From assembly GCA_963932145.1 (NCBI GenBank), contig OZ010573.1:24660260-24724259 (forward strand): a stretch of 64,000 bases of DNA, written 5' to 3'. The DNA is from Acanthosepion lycidas (lineage: Eukaryota; Mollusca; Cephalopoda; Sepiida; Sepiidae). Position numbers and translations under genes: made by a program. This document shows positions 1 through 10,425 of the stretch, piece by piece; within the stretch, counting starts at the first letter, position 1, and every line of letters starts with the position of its first letter. The notes below the pieces were generated by a model, which was given only the letters and a program-made list of their open reading frames with translations, did not search any database and had not been told where the DNA came from.

Positions 1-404
1 TTGTTATCGAGTACATATAAATTCTTATCTATCAGAACAATTGTAGGAAAATCTGCGACAAAGTGGAAAGAAAAAATTTTCAGGTGATGCTTTTTGTCCT
101 TAATTGGACTCAACTGATGTTTATGTTGATGTGATTACGCATGTCCATGAAGGACAGAGGACGGTGAAATTGTAAATTAATTTTTTTTTTCATATAGTCT
201 AGCAGATTTCATTTAGTGTCTTTGTGTTCATTTTCCCCATCATTTTCGATATTAAATAGCTTACATTGTGATAATAGATTTGCCAAGAATGGTAAAATGT
301 TGTAAGAATCTAGACGTAAATTTATTGTGGATGATCTCGCGATTAAAGCACTTTCTATACACTTTCGTCTGAGTAAAAATTACTTTCCACTATTTTACAC
401 TTTG

Positions 405-405
<1 letters not shown>
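1..405. other. RFX6 intron sequence, no feature seen
   Basis: AT-rich DNA with no convincing exon or repeat recognised. It lies 3' of the last visible RFX6 exon on the minus strand. Confidence 0.5.
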
Positions 406-454
<49 letters not shown>

Positions 455-455
455 G
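406..455. repeat. (TA)n(CA)n microsatellite
   Basis: An uninterrupted TA tract runs directly into a CA tract, then CGCA repeats. Confidence 0.95.
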
Positions 456-529
456 CATATAGAAAAATCATATCAGTAGACATTGCGCACGCACGCACAG
501 AGTTTTTGAGCCATCGGTGGCTGTCTTAA

Positions 530-935
530 TGGGCAGATAGAAGCTCTTCAGCTTTGGCTGACAATTGATGATGACTCGATAAAAGTATCATTCTCCAGCA
601 GCCTGGGCAACCTATGGAGAATATCTTGGTCTTTAAGAACGTACTATGGTTAAAATCTTTATTGCGTAATCTGATGTAGGCGGAGATAGCCAACTTAGCT
701 CTTGTTGACATTAGAACAAGGCGTCTATACAGGAAGTAACAAGGATCTGACCACAAAAATGTCGTCCTAAAGTCTACACAAATATCAACCTCAACAGAAG
801 CCCTATTTTTATTTACACATTTTTTGCACGAGTACCTCGTAGGAATCGAACTGGGGAGTAAATAGTCTGCTCGACTAGATAACTCCTCATCATTATCTAA
901 CAGTCGCCCCATTCGAGAATACGACATTCGTTCGA
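530..935 (-). mobile_element. Possible tRNA-derived SINE
   Basis: Read on the minus strand, a GGGCGACTGTTAGATAATG block is followed about 55 bases later by AGTTCGATTCC. That spacing and sequence resemble the A and B boxes of an RNA polymerase III promoter. The remaining roughly 300 bases give an open frame but no recognisable protein, so I treat the frame as chance. The boundaries are approximate. Confidence 0.35.
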
Positions 936-977
936 ACAAGCGAATTGCATATTATAAAGAATTTTGTTTATACTTAC

Positions 978-1119
978 ATTCGGCGTTTAATTCCATGTCA
1001 TGCTCGCAATCTGTGTCTGTGTAGAGAGCTTGGCTTCCAATGCAGCTCAGATCTACTCTGTCCACATCGGCTATCATCTGATTCACCATATGAACATCAT
1101 ACAGCACTGGCCTCGCTGT
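978..1119 (-). CDS. RFX6: RFX6-like transcription factor, exon (dimerisation region)
   Basis: The 142-bp exon encodes 47 residues starting TARPVLYDVHMVNQM and containing VDRVDLSCIGSQAL, then an acidic stretch TDTDCEHDMELNAE. The acceptor is ATATTGCAG and the donor GTAAGTAT, with phase 0 in and phase 1 out. The ARP-L-D---VN-M--D--RVDL--IGSQAL pattern matches RFX6. The acidic tail is where RFX6 orthologues vary. The next 3' exon (expected to carry a TVEAFIEWLD-like motif) is not in bases 1-977. Confidence 0.92.
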
Positions 1120-1274
1120 CTGCAATATGAATGATAATTGTTGAGGTCGTTTTATATCTAGGATCATCTCAGGATTTATTAATTGCTTTCTTATGAGGAA
1201 TAAAATATCCATAATAATATATAAATTTTTGAATAAAGACTCAGTTAAAGTGAGCATTTTTTTAGGAAAATATG

Positions 1275-1441
1275 TTTAATCATTTCACCACAAGCAAGGC
1301 GATAAGGCCACTAAGACGTAAGTGGCCACTGGGAGTGAAAAAAAACCCAAAAAAAACGGAAACCCTATCCTAAACAGGAAATAAGGGATACACCTCTACT
1401 CTTGTTCAATATACGGGGAAGGGGTGTGAATCGGACGATAG
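1275..1441 (-). mobile_element. LINE family A 3'-end fragment fused to dispersed repeat C
   Basis: Read on the minus strand, it ends with the tail seen at many other sites here (CTTAGTGGC, CTTGC, GGTGAAATGATTAAA). Before the tail is a segment shared with 9690-9800, 36285-36450 and 59215-59350, marked by TATTGAACAAGAGTAGAGG. It is a 5'-truncated, non-coding copy. Confidence 0.6.
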
Positions 1442-2924
1442 TTTTTAACAACTAAGAGCGTCTCAATGAAAAAAAAAAGTCATTTACATAAAAAGCAGGA
1501 CAAAATATATCTGAAAAAAATTGGTAGGAAAAGTAATTTTCGTTTAATCGAATCTCCAGTACTTGTTTAAGAAAAGAGGATGTTTATCCTTGATAGTGCC
1601 CGATATGATTAAAATACCGAAATGTTTTACAAGTTTTCTTAACGAGTTTAATGTAAAAAGAAGTTAATGTTTTCGCTATTTTGCTAAGCACCAAACGATG
1701 TTAATTACGCAAGATTCTCCTCTTGAATTTCGTCCAGCTCTAATATTGCCCTCTAACAACTGACTAATACCATAATCAATGTTGAATATCCATTAATTCA
1801 ATTCTTGGCTAAGACAAGTCAAGTGAAAAAAACTGTTTGCGCTGAAAGTGTTGTCATTTTGTACTGTTCAAAAAAAAAAAAAAAAAAAAATTATTTCGAC
1901 CTGGTTTTTGCATAAACAATTTTTATTTTGTAACATTAATGATTTCATGAGATTTTCAATAAGTATTTCTCTTTAGATTTAAAGTTTATTTTTGTTTTTA
2001 ATTTTCATGATTGAGACAAAATCATCCCAACATGAATATTATGATGACTGGGATTATTTAAAGAAATTAACAACTGGTATTATTAACAGATATTTTTTGT
2101 GATGTGAAGATCTATCAGAATAAAATCAAGTAGTATTGAATTTGTGTCTTTTATAAGAATATAAAATTATATCTGACTTATTCAAAAATTACCAGCTCCG
2201 AATTTTGCCAGTGTTAAGTGTCTTTGAAATGTACTAAGCTCTTTATCCGTCAATTATTGTAAGTCATTTACAAGCCTTATCAAAAATTCACAATCTCGAC
2301 TCCGTATGACTTATCGAAAATAACACCGATCAGCGTTAAAATACTTGTCTTTCTCTTGTTTGGACATAAAAAAGTCATTTTGGGACAAATCAGGCTAAGA
2401 TGGTTACTAGAGAGAAAATAGATTTTTACAAAAATTCAGAATTAAAAAAATCGTAGCTAGACCCAGGAAGGTCATCCACATTAAAATTTAAACGGAATAC
2501 ACTCAGTTAACAGGATTTTCTTTTGTATGCTTTTGGGAATTAATGAAATTTTTGTTACGAATTGCTGAAAACTGGTCAAAATTATTACTTGAAGACATTA
2601 TAGCGAGCAACTGCTTTGAATAACGTATTAGAAAAATATCTTTTTCTGAGAAAGGAAGTTGATCGATGATTGATTGTATGGCATCATTTGTTTCGCACCA
2701 TGGAACATTAAATCCACAAATTCAAAATATCGAAAATTTCATCAAATCAAATTTAGAATCATTTTAGGGTAGAATACTAAATTTAGGTGAAAGGTTGTTC
2801 AAATTCATAAAAATCCATCAAATACTTCACACTCTTGTTAATAGATAGAAAACTTTCAGTGTTTTATATATAAAAAACGCTTTTACATCGATTTAATAAG
2901 TAAAATTATGTAAAAAGAAAAGCC
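1442..2924. other. RFX6 intron, nothing recognised
   Basis: AT-rich sequence with a poly(A) run near 1868-1890. I see no open frame, splice-bounded exon or repeat copy. Confidence 0.5.
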
Positions 2925-3171
2925 TTTACATTATTTACAGTCGGACTAATGTCCTCAATTTTGTTGCTACCATCATAAGGTTTCGGTCGTTGTGCCCCCA
3001 ACCCCGACCTTCTTTTGTAAGGAATGTCGTAGATTAAATAAAGAATTAATTTCGAAATACACTAGTGATTACACGAATCAACATTGACCTGAAGAAATCC
3101 GAAAGACACGACAGTCAAAACGCTGTGATAGTAACAACTGGAGACATTAGTCCGACTGTGAATAATGTAAA
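2925..3171. mobile_element. Short inverted-repeat element (MITE or fold-back)
   Basis: The ends are inverted copies of each other: TTTACATTATTTACAGTCGG at 2925 and its complement ending at 3171, with 28 of 29 terminal bases matching. Weaker pairing continues inward for about 20 more bases. The interior has no open frame. It contains CCTGAAGAAATCCG and AAACGCTGTGAT, resembling the CCTGAGGAAGGCC / AAACGTTGTGAT words at 47.77-47.82 kb. Confidence 0.55.
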
Positions 3172-3660
3172 TAATAATAGCTTCTCATCTTAGAAATTCA
3201 AACAAAGCCTTTACACACGTGCGCGCATATATAAACATAGCTTTTACAAATGACTATGAACCTTTAAATTAAATGTAATTAAATTCAAATTACAAAAATT
3301 AAAAGAGTAAACGACATAAATAATTCTGTTAATAATAATTCTGTTTTAAATTATAATATAGAACTCTAACGCAGTAAGAATTTAAAATTTGAAAGTTATG
3401 ACTAGCATTTATTCTGAAGAGTATATACCTGATAATAATTTTAATAGATTTATCGAATATCTGGCCCTGACGAACATTTCCCCGCGAAAGTCGGTCAGTC
3501 GGATAATTGTTTATTTATTGAATAGTATAGAACTTTATTGGGAATTCACACAAGATTAATGGATTTTATTTTTTGAAATGTTCTGACACTCAAAGAAAAT
3601 ATTAAATCTTGAAAAGATGGCAAAATGCTGAGAATAAAAAGTCTACATAAGTCTTCTTAC

Positions 3661-3820
3661 CTGTGCTAAATGAAGAAAAGATGTCTGCCGTTTGAGTGAC
3701 TGAGAGAAACGATGTGCAACTGGAAGTTTCTGTTCCGATAGTTGTTCAGGAAGATTCTCTAGAGCAGACGACAACCAATTCTCCCAATGCTTTGCGAAAT
3801 TTCTAATGTCACACATCAAC
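3661..3820 (-). CDS. RFX6: RFX6-like transcription factor, exon (C region and start of dimerisation region)
   Basis: The exon encodes about 53 residues, with [10 protein letters not shown] early and [13 protein letters not shown] at the end. The acceptor is TCATTTTAG and the donor GTAAGA, with phase 2 in and phase 0 out. RNFAK-W and [13 protein letters not shown] are conserved RFX blocks. The S-L-K-R-Q-T-S-F form matches RFX6, since RFX1-3 have LRRYTSLNHLAQ and RFX4 has LRRQTSLNHLCQ. There is a 960-bp intron before it and a 2.5-kb intron after it. Confidence 0.93.
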
Positions 3821-4189
3821 CTAAAATGAATTTATAAACCAAAAGACAATACAGACAATTTATACTGGAAATTACTTTCAATTAGTGTCGTTTAAAAATC
3901 ACACAGTAACAAAAAGTAAAATAATAATACGGAATCTGTAATGTGAAAAAATTGTTTTATGAATTTGTCCATCAATATTTTCCCTTAACTTCGAATCAAG
4001 TACTTATACACACAAAACATAATTAGTAATACAACGAGTTGTAATTATCAGAAGTAAACATTTATAGAAATAGAACTGATGCAAACCCTACGTCGACTTG
4101 CAGGATATGACTTGCAAGATTTTGTGATCGGGTTGTAGTTGAATATTTTAAAAGAAATATTTACTAAATGTACAAATATTTTTTTAAAT

Positions 4190-4640
4190 GTGTTATATAA
4201 GAATAAAGTGTCGCTGCTGACGCTTCAGTTTGAACATAGATCGCCAGTGAGCAAATATAGACGATCCCATTATTGAATTAAGTAGACCACGTGACCATAG
4301 AGGAAACGCATATATGGGAGGTAGCGTGTGTCTAATTGATCTATAGTTCTAGTCTATCCTCTTTTACTGTTGTAACCTAGGGAAGTGAGTCAAGTGAATT
4401 CTCCAATGAATCTCAGGATATCTACCAACTGCCCCACGCGGTCAGATGTGGCATAAGTCCGAATTTAATATAGGGTATCCGAGCACGTAGGCTCGGCCAA
4501 AAAATCCCCGTAAACCCCGTATAAAACGGGATTGGGTAGCTGTTTCCCGAGACGAGACTCTTCTCTTCGACATATGACAACAATCTTTAATACAAATTGC
4601 TTCTAGGATCTGTAGCTATTATTTTGTTGGTGTAGGATAG
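4190..4640. other. Relatively GC-rich intronic block, unidentified
   Basis: This block stands out from its AT-rich surroundings and has a self-complementary stretch (CCCCGTATAAAACGGG). No open frame or familiar family was recognised. It could be an old repeat copy or a regulatory segment. Confidence 0.3.
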
Positions 4641-4658
4641 TTGTGTCGTCGATCAGTA

Positions 4659-4687
4659 ATATATATATATATATATATATATATATT
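4659..4687. repeat. (TA)n microsatellite
   Basis: A pure TA tract about 100 bases left of the 50-bp RFX6 exon. Confidence 0.95.
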
Positions 4688-4780
4688 CCTCATTTACATT
4701 AATATCAAATTACAGTTAAATTGATAAAAGTAGACTCCCGTAAAAGAGCTTCTACCTGATTCTCGGGCAAATTTACTTAC

Positions 4781-4830
4781 GTTTCAGGCATTTCTTGCAT
4801 GGTGGCGGGTATCAGCACTTCTGTTAAAAC
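4781..4830 (-). CDS. RFX6: RFX6-like transcription factor, 50-bp exon
   Basis: This small exon of 16 codons plus 2 bases encodes VLTEVLIPATMQEMPE. It has a TTTAACAG acceptor, a GTAAGT donor, phase 0 at the 5' end and phase 2 at the 3' end. The dangling AC joins the leading G of the next exon to make threonine. The peptide differs from the recalled RFX6 sequence by about one residue. It is too short for an open-frame scan and is recognised only by sequence and phase. Confidence 0.92.
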
Positions 4831-5558
4831 CTGTTAAACCAACAAGAAAAATAAAGAGTATATAGTAGAGAAAAAAAAAAAAGTAAGATTTAATTTTCAA
4901 TTAAATCGATAGAAAAAATGTATTTATATCAGATTTAATATTTATTAAGTGAATCTTAAATGAACCCAGAAGAGAAAGGAGAACAGGAAGCCTGTGTTAA
5001 GCTAATATTTCAAGTGCAGAAGTTCTGCATGCCTTGAAAAATTATCATTCAAAATCATGGCTTTCACTCGGAATCGAACATTGGCGTTTGGGGGAAGTTT
5101 ATAGCTATACCAAACCCTACTGTATATATTTTATTTTAAATGCAGAACAAATGGATCAGGTGTTTGAGTTGAAGACTAAAACAGCGGTTTGAATCCCGAA
5201 TTACTATTAGAGTTAGTTAAATTAAAAGTCTCTTGATAACACACACAGATGAAACATATTTAATATTTTATCTAATAATAGTTTTAAAATAATTTTAAAA
5301 TATTTCATGGTCTCAATTATTTTACTTCATCTTATTTTTTTGCCACTTTTTCCTTATGAAACATCCAAATACTCTTCAATTATAAGAGCATATAGCACCA
5401 GCGGTTTCAAAAAACAAAAGAAAACAAACAAAACAAAAAAAACAAAAGAAAACAAAATAAACTGATAACTTGACTTTCTGTGTAGCAAAAAAAAGTTGAC
5501 ACGGAAAATCAGAGTGGTAGAAGAATGACTATAGATTTTAATTCTCATTAATTACCGC

Positions 5559-5772
5559 GTTTTCTACGGCTGAAGTGGTTAAGAAAAAATGTATTTATGT
5601 GAAAGACGTGTTTCTTTGGCTGAAGTTGTTAAGGCGACGTATGTAAAAGACAGGGTTCTGTAGCGGAAGTGATTAAGGCGCCATATGTGAAAAACTGGGT
5701 TCTGTGGCTGAAGTGATTAAGGCGCCATATGTGAAAAACTGGGTTCTGTAGCTGAAGTGGTCAAGACAGTGT
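5559..5772 (+). repeat. Tandem array of 44-bp tRNA D-arm/A-box-like units
   Basis: About five units start GTTCTGTGGCTGAAG at 5559, 5610, 5655, 5699 and 5743. The last three are spaced exactly 44 bp apart, and two are almost identical. Each contains TGGCTGAAGTGATTAAGGCG, which strongly resembles the D-arm/A box of tRNA-Ser or tRNA-Leu (known form TGGCNGAGTGGTTAAGGCG). No B-box-like GGTTCGA follows. A partial unit, GACGTATGTAAAAGACG, recurs near 6087. Confidence 0.7.
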
Positions 5773-6234
5773 TTCTTAACCGGTGCGCCCTGAAAGGTAG
5801 CAAGGTGCGTCCCAAGTTAACAGAAGAGTAATTTATTTCTATATCTAAAAATCTTTATTTTTATAAAGCTTGAGACACAAGTATATGGCTTCCATGTCTA
5901 AGTGTTTGTCATTTGATATTTTAAACTAGATGCGAGATTCTTTATCAATCCCATTAAATGAAAACTGTACAGCTTAAATATACGATGTAATGTCATAAAA
6001 GGAATTTAAAGTGTGCCCCCTAGGGTTTTAGTTATTCTACAAGCGCACCCCGAATTAAAAATGGTCGAGAAACACTGGGTTATGGTGACGTATGTAAAAG
6101 ACGATGCGTGGGATATACATTTATGTTTCAGTTGAAGCTGTTCATTTATTTCTGATTTCGTCGAGTGTATCGACCCAAAGTGTCAAAATAAAACGCAATA
6201 ATAATGCTGTAAAACTAGTAATAAGTTATGAAGA

Positions 6235-6385
6235 AAGCTTCATAGTCGGTAGAAAAGAGGATTTATACCTTTCCCAAGGGCACGTAAATGAATGTAATAG
6301 ATTCGACTGGAATTCAAACTCGGCTCTCTTCAATCCGAGTCGCTATCCATTAGTCCACCGTGCCTTCACGGCACGATTAGATCTA
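6235..6385 (-). mobile_element. tRNA-derived SINE copy (core family)
   Basis: Read on the minus strand, it has GGCACGGTGGACTAATGG (A-box-like) and GGATTGAAGAGAGCCGAG, then GAGTTTGAATTCC (B-box-like). After that come a GTGCCCTTGGGAAAGG core and an end in GAAAGC. Copies with the same order occur at 42.28, 23.68, 46.15 and 25.72 kb. The open frame across it is incidental. Confidence 0.7.
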
Positions 6386-6945
6386 CATATCTATAAATCA
6401 GTTTGTTGTATTCAACAGCTAACAATCCATAGTCATCATATTGTCTTTTTTTTTTGGCTCGCCCTAGCACTTTACTCGTTATTAACTATATATCAACTGA
6501 ACGAAGACATCTCGTAACTAAAGACAATATTCATCGGTGTTTTTCGCCAGTTTCTTCCGACATTTTTTCTACAATTTGTAAATATTTTTCATTTTGTTTC
6601 GAGTAGAATATGCATATATACTTCAGAGTGTAATTGTATCAATATGATGTTTTGGGGCGCGGACGATTTTATGAAATTTTTGTTTGCATTAGATAGTCAC
6701 TTTCGTAACTGACACTGTTCGGTGTAAATCGAGATGACGGCGTGTTTGTATTTACGCGTAGTGGTCACTTTATGTGCGATAGTTTATGAAGAAACGCCTG
6801 AAGGAGGAAAAATAGAAATACTTATTCTGACGAAAAGGAAGGAGAGGTAAAAACAGAATGTAATATACAGTAACCCACTATCTGTAGGAGATACGTTTAA
6901 ATCATTTCAGTAGATTCCTGAATCAGCGGATAATAGTAAACATAT

Positions 6946-7019
6946 ATAATATATATATATAATATATATATAATATATATATATATATAATATATAATAT
7001 ATATATGATATATATAATA
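6946..7019. repeat. Interrupted (TA)n tract
   Basis: TA repeats with AATA interruptions, directly abutting a MITE at 7020. Confidence 0.9.
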
Positions 7020-7121
7020 TTAGGTTGGTTCAAAAATAATGACGTAATAATGTCGTTTTTTGACGTTAAAAGATACGTCAAAAACCGACATTATTACGTC
7101 ATTATTTTTGCACCAACCTAA
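7020..7121. mobile_element. MADE1-like mariner MITE (102-bp form)
   Basis: A near-perfect palindrome flanked by TA on both sides (7018-7019, 7122-7123), as expected for Tc1/mariner insertion. The termini TTAGGTTGGTNCAAAAATAA closely match the known termini of mariner Hsmar1/MADE1 (TTAGGTTGGTGCAAAAGTAA). There is no coding capacity, so it must have been mobilised by a transposase elsewhere. The arm contains TGACGTAA. Confidence 0.85.
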
Positions 7122-7130
7122 TATATAACC

Positions 7131-7590
7131 GTTTCACCCCAAGCAAAGCGATAATGCTACTAGAACACGGGATGGTGTTACAGGAAGTGAAAGAAAATGA
7201 GAAAACTGAGAATGGGGAGGATTGAGGAAAGGACAAAAATGGAACAGGGTTCAAGAAGACAGATATGGATTGCATTTACATTTGCATTTTGAAGAATGTA
7301 GTTATAGTAGTGTTATATAGTTATATATAATATTATATAGTTATATAGTGTAGTTGCATTTATATTTTTGAGGATTGTAGTTATCAGGGAAGCAAGAAAT
7401 CGGAAGGCAGTTCTACCGGTCGGAAGTGCGAGAAAAGAAACTATTAGAATAAAAGTGGTGGTTGCATCTAGGTAGTAATACACTTAAATTCATGTAGTCA
7501 GGCTAAAAAAAAGCTCGTAAGAACAGCTCCTATGAAAATATTTGTAGAAAAGACAGAGGAAAGCAACGTCACGTTGGCGAGAAACGTAAG
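7131..7590 (-). mobile_element. LINE family A, 5'-truncated 3' end
   Basis: It starts with GTTTCACCCCAAGCAAAGCG, the complement of the family tail. Further along is the minus-strand complement of a C-terminal block that reads like TSRLWNSLPA in better copies. The frame is broken in several places. A dispersed repeat shared with 46.59-46.81 kb follows. Confidence 0.7.
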
Positions 7591-8060
7591 TTCAAGAAAA
7601 TGCATTCATTGACCGAACAGTTAACGTAACTGTTGAGTGAAATTTCTTAAAACAGTTTTTCAGAAAAATATACCCCCCAAGTCAGTTATCGCTCTTTCTC
7701 TTATTGATGTAAGTTTCCTTCCTAACCTTTTGTTTAAGGTAATGCGGAAAGTCAACATTTTTCTTTCAGATTATGTCATTATTTTCCTTTCTAATTACAT
7801 GTGACACACATTAGTTGTTGCTGGAAGTTTTCAAGTGATGTGGGTTTTTGCTATTTAGTAAATAGCGTTGTTTGTGATTTTGTAGCGCCAGTCTATAGTG
7901 TTTGATGAAAGGTTGTCTATAAGACCTTGAGGGTTCAATCAATTGAAGACATTTTAATCATTGATCTGAGAAAACAGTTGTATATTGATGCAAGGCTGTT
8001 TGAGAAGAGTGTAATGTTAATATGAGATGTTATTTGGAGGATTTTGTTTGCTTTGTTGGG
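7591..8060. repeat. Dispersed repeat shared with 46.59-46.81 kb
   Basis: It shares CATTGACCGAACAG, GTTATCGCTCTTTC and CCTTTTGTTTAAGGT, in the same order, with 46585-46810. A third partial match (TTGTAGCGCCAGTTCACA) lies near 34301. The family is unknown, and no protein can be read. Confidence 0.5.
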
Positions 8061-8167
8061 CTAAACATTTCGATCCCAAAATCATATGCCGGAGACGCTA
8101 GAAATATGTTAATTTTTCCTTCAGCAAACATCCTTATGAATACTATCAGTAAAATGTATTTAATTCA

Positions 8168-8192
8168 TATATATATATATATATATATATAA
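8168..8192. repeat. (TA)n microsatellite
   Basis: A pure TA tract. Confidence 0.95.
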
Positions 8193-8299
8193 TGCATTTG
8201 TACATTTGGGCGGTAGTCCCTCTTTAATGCAGGTTTCGTTGAACAAGAGTGGCAAGGTACTTTTTAGTTTTTTTATTAAGTTTATTGTATATGTGCAAG

Positions 8300-8672
8300 T
8301 GCCTCCTTTTCTGAACTAAGTGAATGTAAAATTTATCCAAAGGTTTGATGGTTCCGAGCGCTTTCGGCTCAGCCGTTAGCCAATTGCGATGATTGTTGAC
8401 CAAATACAAAACTATAAAATTACATGATCCGACAGCTAACAAGGAAACCAACACAACAACATTGCGGAAAAATAGTTTTAAGACAAATAGCTTCTGCTAT
8501 AAAAACATTTAAAACAGCCAAATTGAAAAATGTAGCATCTACAATAACTTACCCACCATTTATTATAATAGTATTAACAAAATCCTTGAAAATGGCTAAA
8601 AGTTTAACCGAAAGTGCTTGGAACCAATAAACTTTTGGACAAATTTTATATTCACGAAATCCAGAAAAGATG
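8300..8672. mobile_element. Fold-back element with roughly 85-bp inverted arms
   Basis: GGTTCCGAGCGCTTTCGG at about 8350 is complementary to CCGAAAGTGCTTGGAACC at about 8609. The match continues through AAAATTTATCCAAAGGTTT and on to CTTTTCTG. A 68-codon frame inside is not protein-like. A degenerate relative of one arm lies near 60925-60985. Confidence 0.5.
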
Positions 8673-8699
8673 CTTGTAAATATTGAATTGATGGATTCG

Positions 8700-9050
8700 T
8701 TTTCTACAGCTTATCAACCCTTTGCAGATTATTTATAGCCAGAAATGTTTTTTAGATTGTAAGAATTTTTTGGCAATACTTGTTTAGGGATACAAGTCTT
8801 ACTAATTAACCCAAAAGTGGAGGTGGATTCATGCCTTTCCCCAAGGGTATTTGCGCGTAAGTGAATATGACGAACCCAACTGGAATTGGAACTTGGCTTT
8901 TCGATTAACAATTCCGAGCCATTATCCATTACACCACCGGCGCACCCAAGATACAGCACCTGGCATTCTTAAGCGGTCATTCATCGAAATATTGACCAGG
9001 TCGGACGTTGCTTAACTTCGGTGATCGTACGGGAATCGGTGTTTCAACTT
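8700..9050 (-). mobile_element. Composite SINE with 5S rRNA-derived head
   Basis: Read on the minus strand, bases 9049-8951 resemble 5S rRNA. They include GTTGAAACACCGATTCCCG, GATCACCGAAGTTAAGCAAC and AATGCCAGGTGCTGTA, the classic internal-promoter region of 5S. A tRNA-like part follows (GGTGGTGTAATGGATAATGG, then GTTCCAATTCC), then the CTTGGGGAAAGGCATGAATCC core and an AT-rich tail. 5S-headed (SINE3-like) SINEs are known in other animals. The 5S-to-tRNA-like fusion is also seen at 25.9 and 35.2 kb. Confidence 0.85.
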
Positions 9051-9309
9051 TTACATATACGAGGAAAGTAGAATTAAAAAAATACGAAACAAGACTTGTC
9101 AGTCTTGTTTAGCGAAATTATATATCAAGTATTTACAACTATACAAATGTACGGACTACTTCAGATAGAAGAGAGATTTCAAAATAGAGTGGTCCGGCTC
9201 AAAAAGTTTAAAATAATTTTTTTTGATTTTTATTTGAGTTCAATTCCCAAATTCTTAGAGGCTCAAAATACAGATAAGTAGAATTTGAGTTTGTCTCATT
9301 TTCTCTTAC

Positions 9310-9423
9310 CTTATAAAGTATTGAATCACAGATGCAAATGATGTCCACAATCACCTGGTTTTTCACCAACGGCAGCAGGTGTTCTGGCAGGCCTTGCCAA
9401 AAATGCAGTAGGAAATTCTGAAT
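9310..9423 (-). CDS. RFX6: RFX6-like transcription factor, exon (FLLHFWQG / CDSILYK segment)
   Basis: The exon encodes 38 residues, starting [15 protein letters not shown] and ending CDSILYK. It has a TTATTCCAG acceptor, a GTAAGA donor and phase 0 at both ends, so it joins directly to NFEE upstream and VLTEVL downstream. LLHFWQG and CDSILYK are hallmarks of the RFX family B region. In RFX6 the residues after ILYK are VLTDVLIPATMQEMPE, whereas RFX4 has AISGVLMPT, and the next exon here matches the RFX6 form. It is followed by a 4.5-kb intron. Confidence 0.93.
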
Positions 9424-9689
9424 CTGGAATAAAATCAAATTTTAAAATCACCTGACATTCAACAACAAATCCCAGACTCGTTATTCACAGATTAACAGAT
9501 CATCTATTCGATACAATTGAGGATCCAGATATTATTCTAACTGGCAGAATTTCACATGTTTTTGTACCATCGTAACAACCGACTGTTCATATTTTGGCTG
9601 TACTCTTAGCACCATTAACTGTAAGTGCTAACACAAAAACACAAGTAAATTATTCATCTTTCTTTACCGCGGCGATTCCCTTAACATTA

Positions 9690-9800
9690 ATAGGAGTGGA
9701 TAGATTCGCCTATCTTCCGGTTCGCACCCCTTCTCGTTTTTTTTTGTTTTTTTTAACAAAATTAGGGGTTTATCCCTTGTTTTCTGGAATCTTTTCTGTT
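9690..9800 (+). repeat. Dispersed repeat C copy
   Basis: It contains GAGTGGATAGATTCGCCTAT and GGTTTATCCCTTGTTTTCTG, shared with 36285-36450, 59215-59350 and, inverted, 1340-1441. The open frame across it is incidental. Confidence 0.55.
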
Positions 9801-10324
9801 AATTCATCCCCAAATAAAAAGAATGTATATTTACTAAAATTCACACCAAAATTAAGAAATGTTCTTTAAATTCTGTTAAAAAAATACATTCATTGTTATT
9901 TTTTGCCTTACGTCTCCAAAGAAACTCAAACAAATAAGAGTCTATCATGCTGCGATGAGTCTTGAACATGGACTTATTCTTCATTTTAGCATTCTGACAG
10001 ATACTTTCGATTGTTTGTGCGTGAGCTGATATTTCTAGGTTAAGGAAATTCATACTGTGATTTACAGTCAGATGAATATAATTGGGATTACCCTTCAAAT
10101 ATTCACAATCTTTCCAACAATCTGACATAATTGTAGTCTCAGGCAAAATACAGTTTCGGATTGTGTCCTATAATGTGGAGTCTGTTCTATACCCCAGGAA
10201 CTTCATGGCAAGCTAAAAAAATTGATTTAAAATTTATAATTTCTTGGAGTAAATATTTGCGGTAAGTAACTTGACATTATTTGCGGTAAATAAACAGAAA
10301 AGATCGGTTTTTGTTGAGGATTTG

Positions 10325-10425
10325 ATTTCCGGTTCCTTCTAAAATCTTCATTCTCTTTCACTTTTAGTTGCCCCCTTGCGTCTTAGTGGAATTATTGCTT
10401 TGCTTGAGGGTGAACTGATTATAAA
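10325..10425 (+). mobile_element. LINE family A 3' tail fragment
   Basis: It carries CCCCCTTGCGTCTTAGTGG, ATTATTGCTTTGCTTGAGG and GTGAACTGATTA, matching the family tail. No coding part remains. Confidence 0.6.

Noticed and set aside
526-939. 137-codon minus-strand frame next to the RFX6 exon
   Set aside because: No RFX similarity, no splice link to the exon at 978, and pol III box-like words suggest a SINE.
6104-6517. 137-codon plus-strand frame
   Set aside because: It runs antisense through a tRNA-derived SINE, with no protein-like pattern.
9841-10146. 101-codon minus-strand frame in the RFX6 intron
   Set aside because: No acceptor/donor pair in phase with neighbouring RFX6 exons and no similarity to RFX residues between ILYK and NFEE, which join directly.
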